7,845 nucleotides of DNA from Planctomycetaceae bacterium. Its GTDB lineage: Bacteria; Planctomycetota; Planctomycetia; Pirellulales; UBA1268. The position numbers were made by a program, and so were the translations under genes. Below the pieces are notes generated by a model that saw only the letters and a program-made list of their open reading frames with translations, was not told where the DNA came from and made no database searches. The stretch is taken from positions 1 through 7,845 of the forward strand of contig CANGIH010000095.1 in NCBI GenBank assembly GCA_947453875.1. Reading direction: 5' to 3'. This document shows positions 6,845 to 7,845 of this stretch, piece by piece. The first letter of the stretch is position 1. Each line of letters opens with the position of its first letter.

Positions 6845-6873
6845 AGTATCGGTCGGGCCGGCCGGGATGGCAA
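6845..6873 (-). promoter_or_regulatory. Candidate sigma70-type promoter for the NHL gene
   Basis: On the minus strand TTGCCA (6873-6868) and GATACT (6850-6845) are separated by exactly 17 bases, matching consensus at 5 of 6 and 4 of 6 positions. A start near 6838 would give a leader of about 30 bases. GACCG (6835-6839) and CGGTC (6850-6854) can also form a 5-bp stem followed on the minus strand by TTT, so a weak hypB terminator is a competing reading of the same bases. Confidence 0.4.
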
Positions 6874-6901
6874 CCTCGCCGCACAAGGTGCCGACTGGCC
6901 T

Positions 6902-7579
6902 TCACCCGCGTCGCAGAAGGCTGCTCCGTCGCAGGAGGAGTTCGTCGATCCAGGCGTCGATGCCGGTTCCCGTCCTCGTCGCCACCTCGAGCACCGGCAT
7001 CCCCGGCCGGACTCGCTCGATGTTCGCAAGTGCCGTGGTCCGATCGAAGCCGACGGCGTCGGCGAGATCGGTTTTCGTGATGACCGCCAGATCGGAGGTG
7101 TTGAAAAGCCCAGGGTACTTGAGCGGCTTGTCCTCCCCCTCGGTGACCGAGAGGAGGGCGACACGGACGCTCTCGCCCAAATCCCAACTCGTCGGGCAGA
7201 CGAGGTTCCCGACGTTCTCGATGAAGAGCATCTCGAGGCCGGCCAGGTCCCAGCCCGCCAGATGTTCGTCGATCATCGCCGCCTCGAGGTGACACAGGCC
7301 GTGCGTCTCGATCTGACGCACTGGTGCACCGCTGCGGGCGAGGCGGCGGGCGTCGTTGTCGGTCTCGAGATCGCCGACGATCGCGGCGACGCTTGTGCCG
7401 CGGGTGCGGAGGCGCGTAAGCGTCTCCTCGAGAAGGGCGGTCTTGCCGCTCCCCGGGCTCGACACCATGTTCACGACGAGGACCCCCGCCGCCTCGAACC
7501 GACGACGCATCTCCCGCGCCGTTTCGTCGTTGGCCTTGAGGATCTTCGTCCTCACCTGAAGGATCCGTGGTTGGCTCAT
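6902..7579 (-). CDS. hypB: Hydrogenase nickel incorporation GTPase HypB
   Basis: HypB is a cytoplasmic SIMIBI-class GTPase that works with HypA to deliver nickel to the hydrogenase large subunit. The 225-residue protein starts at ATG 7579, with GGAG eight bases upstream (7591-7588), and ends at TGA 6904-6902. Visible motifs are the P-loop SSPGSGKT (40-47), GDLETDND (69-76), GLCHLEA (94-100) with the metal-site Cys96 and His97, ENVGNLVCP (121-129) with Cys128, SVTEGEDKPLKYP (144-156) and the base-recognition motif TKTD (168-171). The N-terminal CxxCGC nickel site of the Escherichia coli protein and the His-rich stretch of rhizobial proteins are both absent, so this is a short form relying on the G-domain metal site. 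The ATGA overlap with hypA points to translational coupling. The hyp pair is read toward the NHL gene, which probably has its own promoter. Confidence 0.97.
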   Translation of the reverse strand: MSQPRILQVRTKILKANDETAREMRRRFEAAGVLVVNMVSSPGSGKTALLEETLTRLRTRGTSVAAIVGDLETDNDARRLARSGAPVRQIETHGLCHLEAAMIDEHLAGWDLAGLEMLFIENVGNLVCPTSWDLGESVRVALLSVTEGEDKPLKYPGLFNTSDLAVITKTDLADAVGFDRTTALANIERVRPGMPVLEVATRTGTGIDAWIDELLLRRSSLLRRG

Positions 7580-7845
7580 GGGGATCGCTCCGTCTGGGGG
7601 CTGGCGATCGGGGCGGGCATGTCGGTCGATGCCTCCTCCCCGGCGTCCAGTTCGATCGATTCCAGGTCGAGTTCGCGGCCGGCGCGGATGTCACCACTCA
7701 ACTGTCCACACTCCGGGCAGGCAAGCCGTTGGATGCCGGGGAGCTCCCGTTCGGTGGCGCAGGCGGCGCACCAGATTCGCACCGGTACGTTTATGATCTC
7801 GAGCCGGGCTCCCGAGACGGCAGTTCCCTGGCTTGCCCAGGAGAA
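7576..7845 (-). CDS. hypA: Hydrogenase maturation nickel chaperone HypA, C-terminal part
   Basis: The frame is open from the window edge to TGA at 7578-7576, giving the last 89 residues; the N-terminal MHE nickel site lies outside. It begins with FSWASQGTAVSGARLEI, the typical end of the first HypA domain. The zinc domain follows as C26-x2-C29 (WCAAC) and C43-x2-C46 (CPECG), counted from the edge, and then the conserved GRELDLESIEL (56-66). HypA passes nickel to the hydrogenase large subunit together with HypB. Most HypA proteins end soon after the 'ESIEL' motif. This one carries about 23 more residues, acidic and then Pro/Ser/Thr-rich, running into the 4-bp overlap with hypB. The GTG at 7782 lies inside the gene. 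Confidence 0.93.
   Translation of the reverse strand, partial: FSWASQGTAVSGARLEIINVPVRIWCAACATERELPGIQRLACPECGQLSGDIRAGRELDLESIELDAGEEASTDMPAPIASPQTERSP

Noticed and set aside
6810..6901. A single hypA-hypB-NHL operon with the NHL protein as a hydrogenase accessory factor.
   Set aside because: The 92-base gap holds a plausible separate promoter, and the NHL protein is exported while HypA and HypB are cytoplasmic. Read-through remains possible.
5880..7292. A 470-codon plus-strand open frame antisense to the NHL and hypB genes.
   Set aside because: It is the complement of two well-supported genes, and its translation has no recognisable domain. High GC with few TA-rich stops creates such frames.
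5793..7697. A 634-codon minus-strand open frame covering the NHL gene and running back through hypB.
   Set aside because: Only the part from ATG 6809 has propeller repeats and a signal peptide. The upstream part opposes the clear hypB frame and is Arg/Pro-rich, as out-of-frame GC-rich DNA usually is.

Overview
The window is GC-rich and densely coding. It has the look of a planctomycete (Pirellulales-like): a secreted PQQ-type beta-propeller opening with a 'DWPxWRGPxxDG' motif, a secreted NHL propeller and a tiny secreted basic protein are a typical mix for that group. The assignment rests on protein style only, and there is no rRNA or marker gene to confirm it.

Layout. (1) 2-760, +: the 3' end of a dabA-type gene (DUF2309/UPF0753), the soluble subunit of the DAB inorganic-carbon uptake system; its start and metal site lie outside the window. 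(2) 888-2156, +: a secreted PQQ-binding-like (BamB-like) beta-propeller. (3) 2171-2434, -: a small secreted basic protein, convergent with the propeller gene. (4) 2669-5125, +: hypF, complete, encoding the carbamoyltransferase that starts CN ligand synthesis for [NiFe]-hydrogenases. (5) 5339-5755, +: an unrecognised 138-residue protein with a C-terminal Cys cluster resembling a zinc ribbon. (6) 5793-6809, -: a secreted NHL six-bladed propeller that resembles peptidyl-alpha-hydroxyglycine alpha-amidating lyase (PAL) and keeps its zinc-binding histidines. (7) 6902-7579, -: hypB, the GTPase for nickel insertion. (8) 7576-7845, -: the 3' part of hypA, the nickel/zinc chaperone, overlapping hypB by 4 bp.

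How it fits together. HypF, HypB and HypA are three of the six core [NiFe]-hydrogenase maturation factors, so the organism very probably makes such an enzyme. Its structural genes and hypC, hypD and hypE are not in view. With dabA about 1.9 kb from hypF, the region suggests hydrogen oxidation alongside bicarbonate/CO2 uptake, but the genes form separate transcription units and the link is inference. The two propeller proteins and the small basic protein are exported and have no evident role in hydrogenase maturation.

Non-coding DNA is short; no gap exceeds about 235 bases. Several gaps hold inverted repeats. The most distinctive is an 8-bp repeat whose two arms contain the stop codons of the convergent genes at 5753-5795. 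I see no tRNA, rRNA, CRISPR array, insertion sequence or prophage gene.
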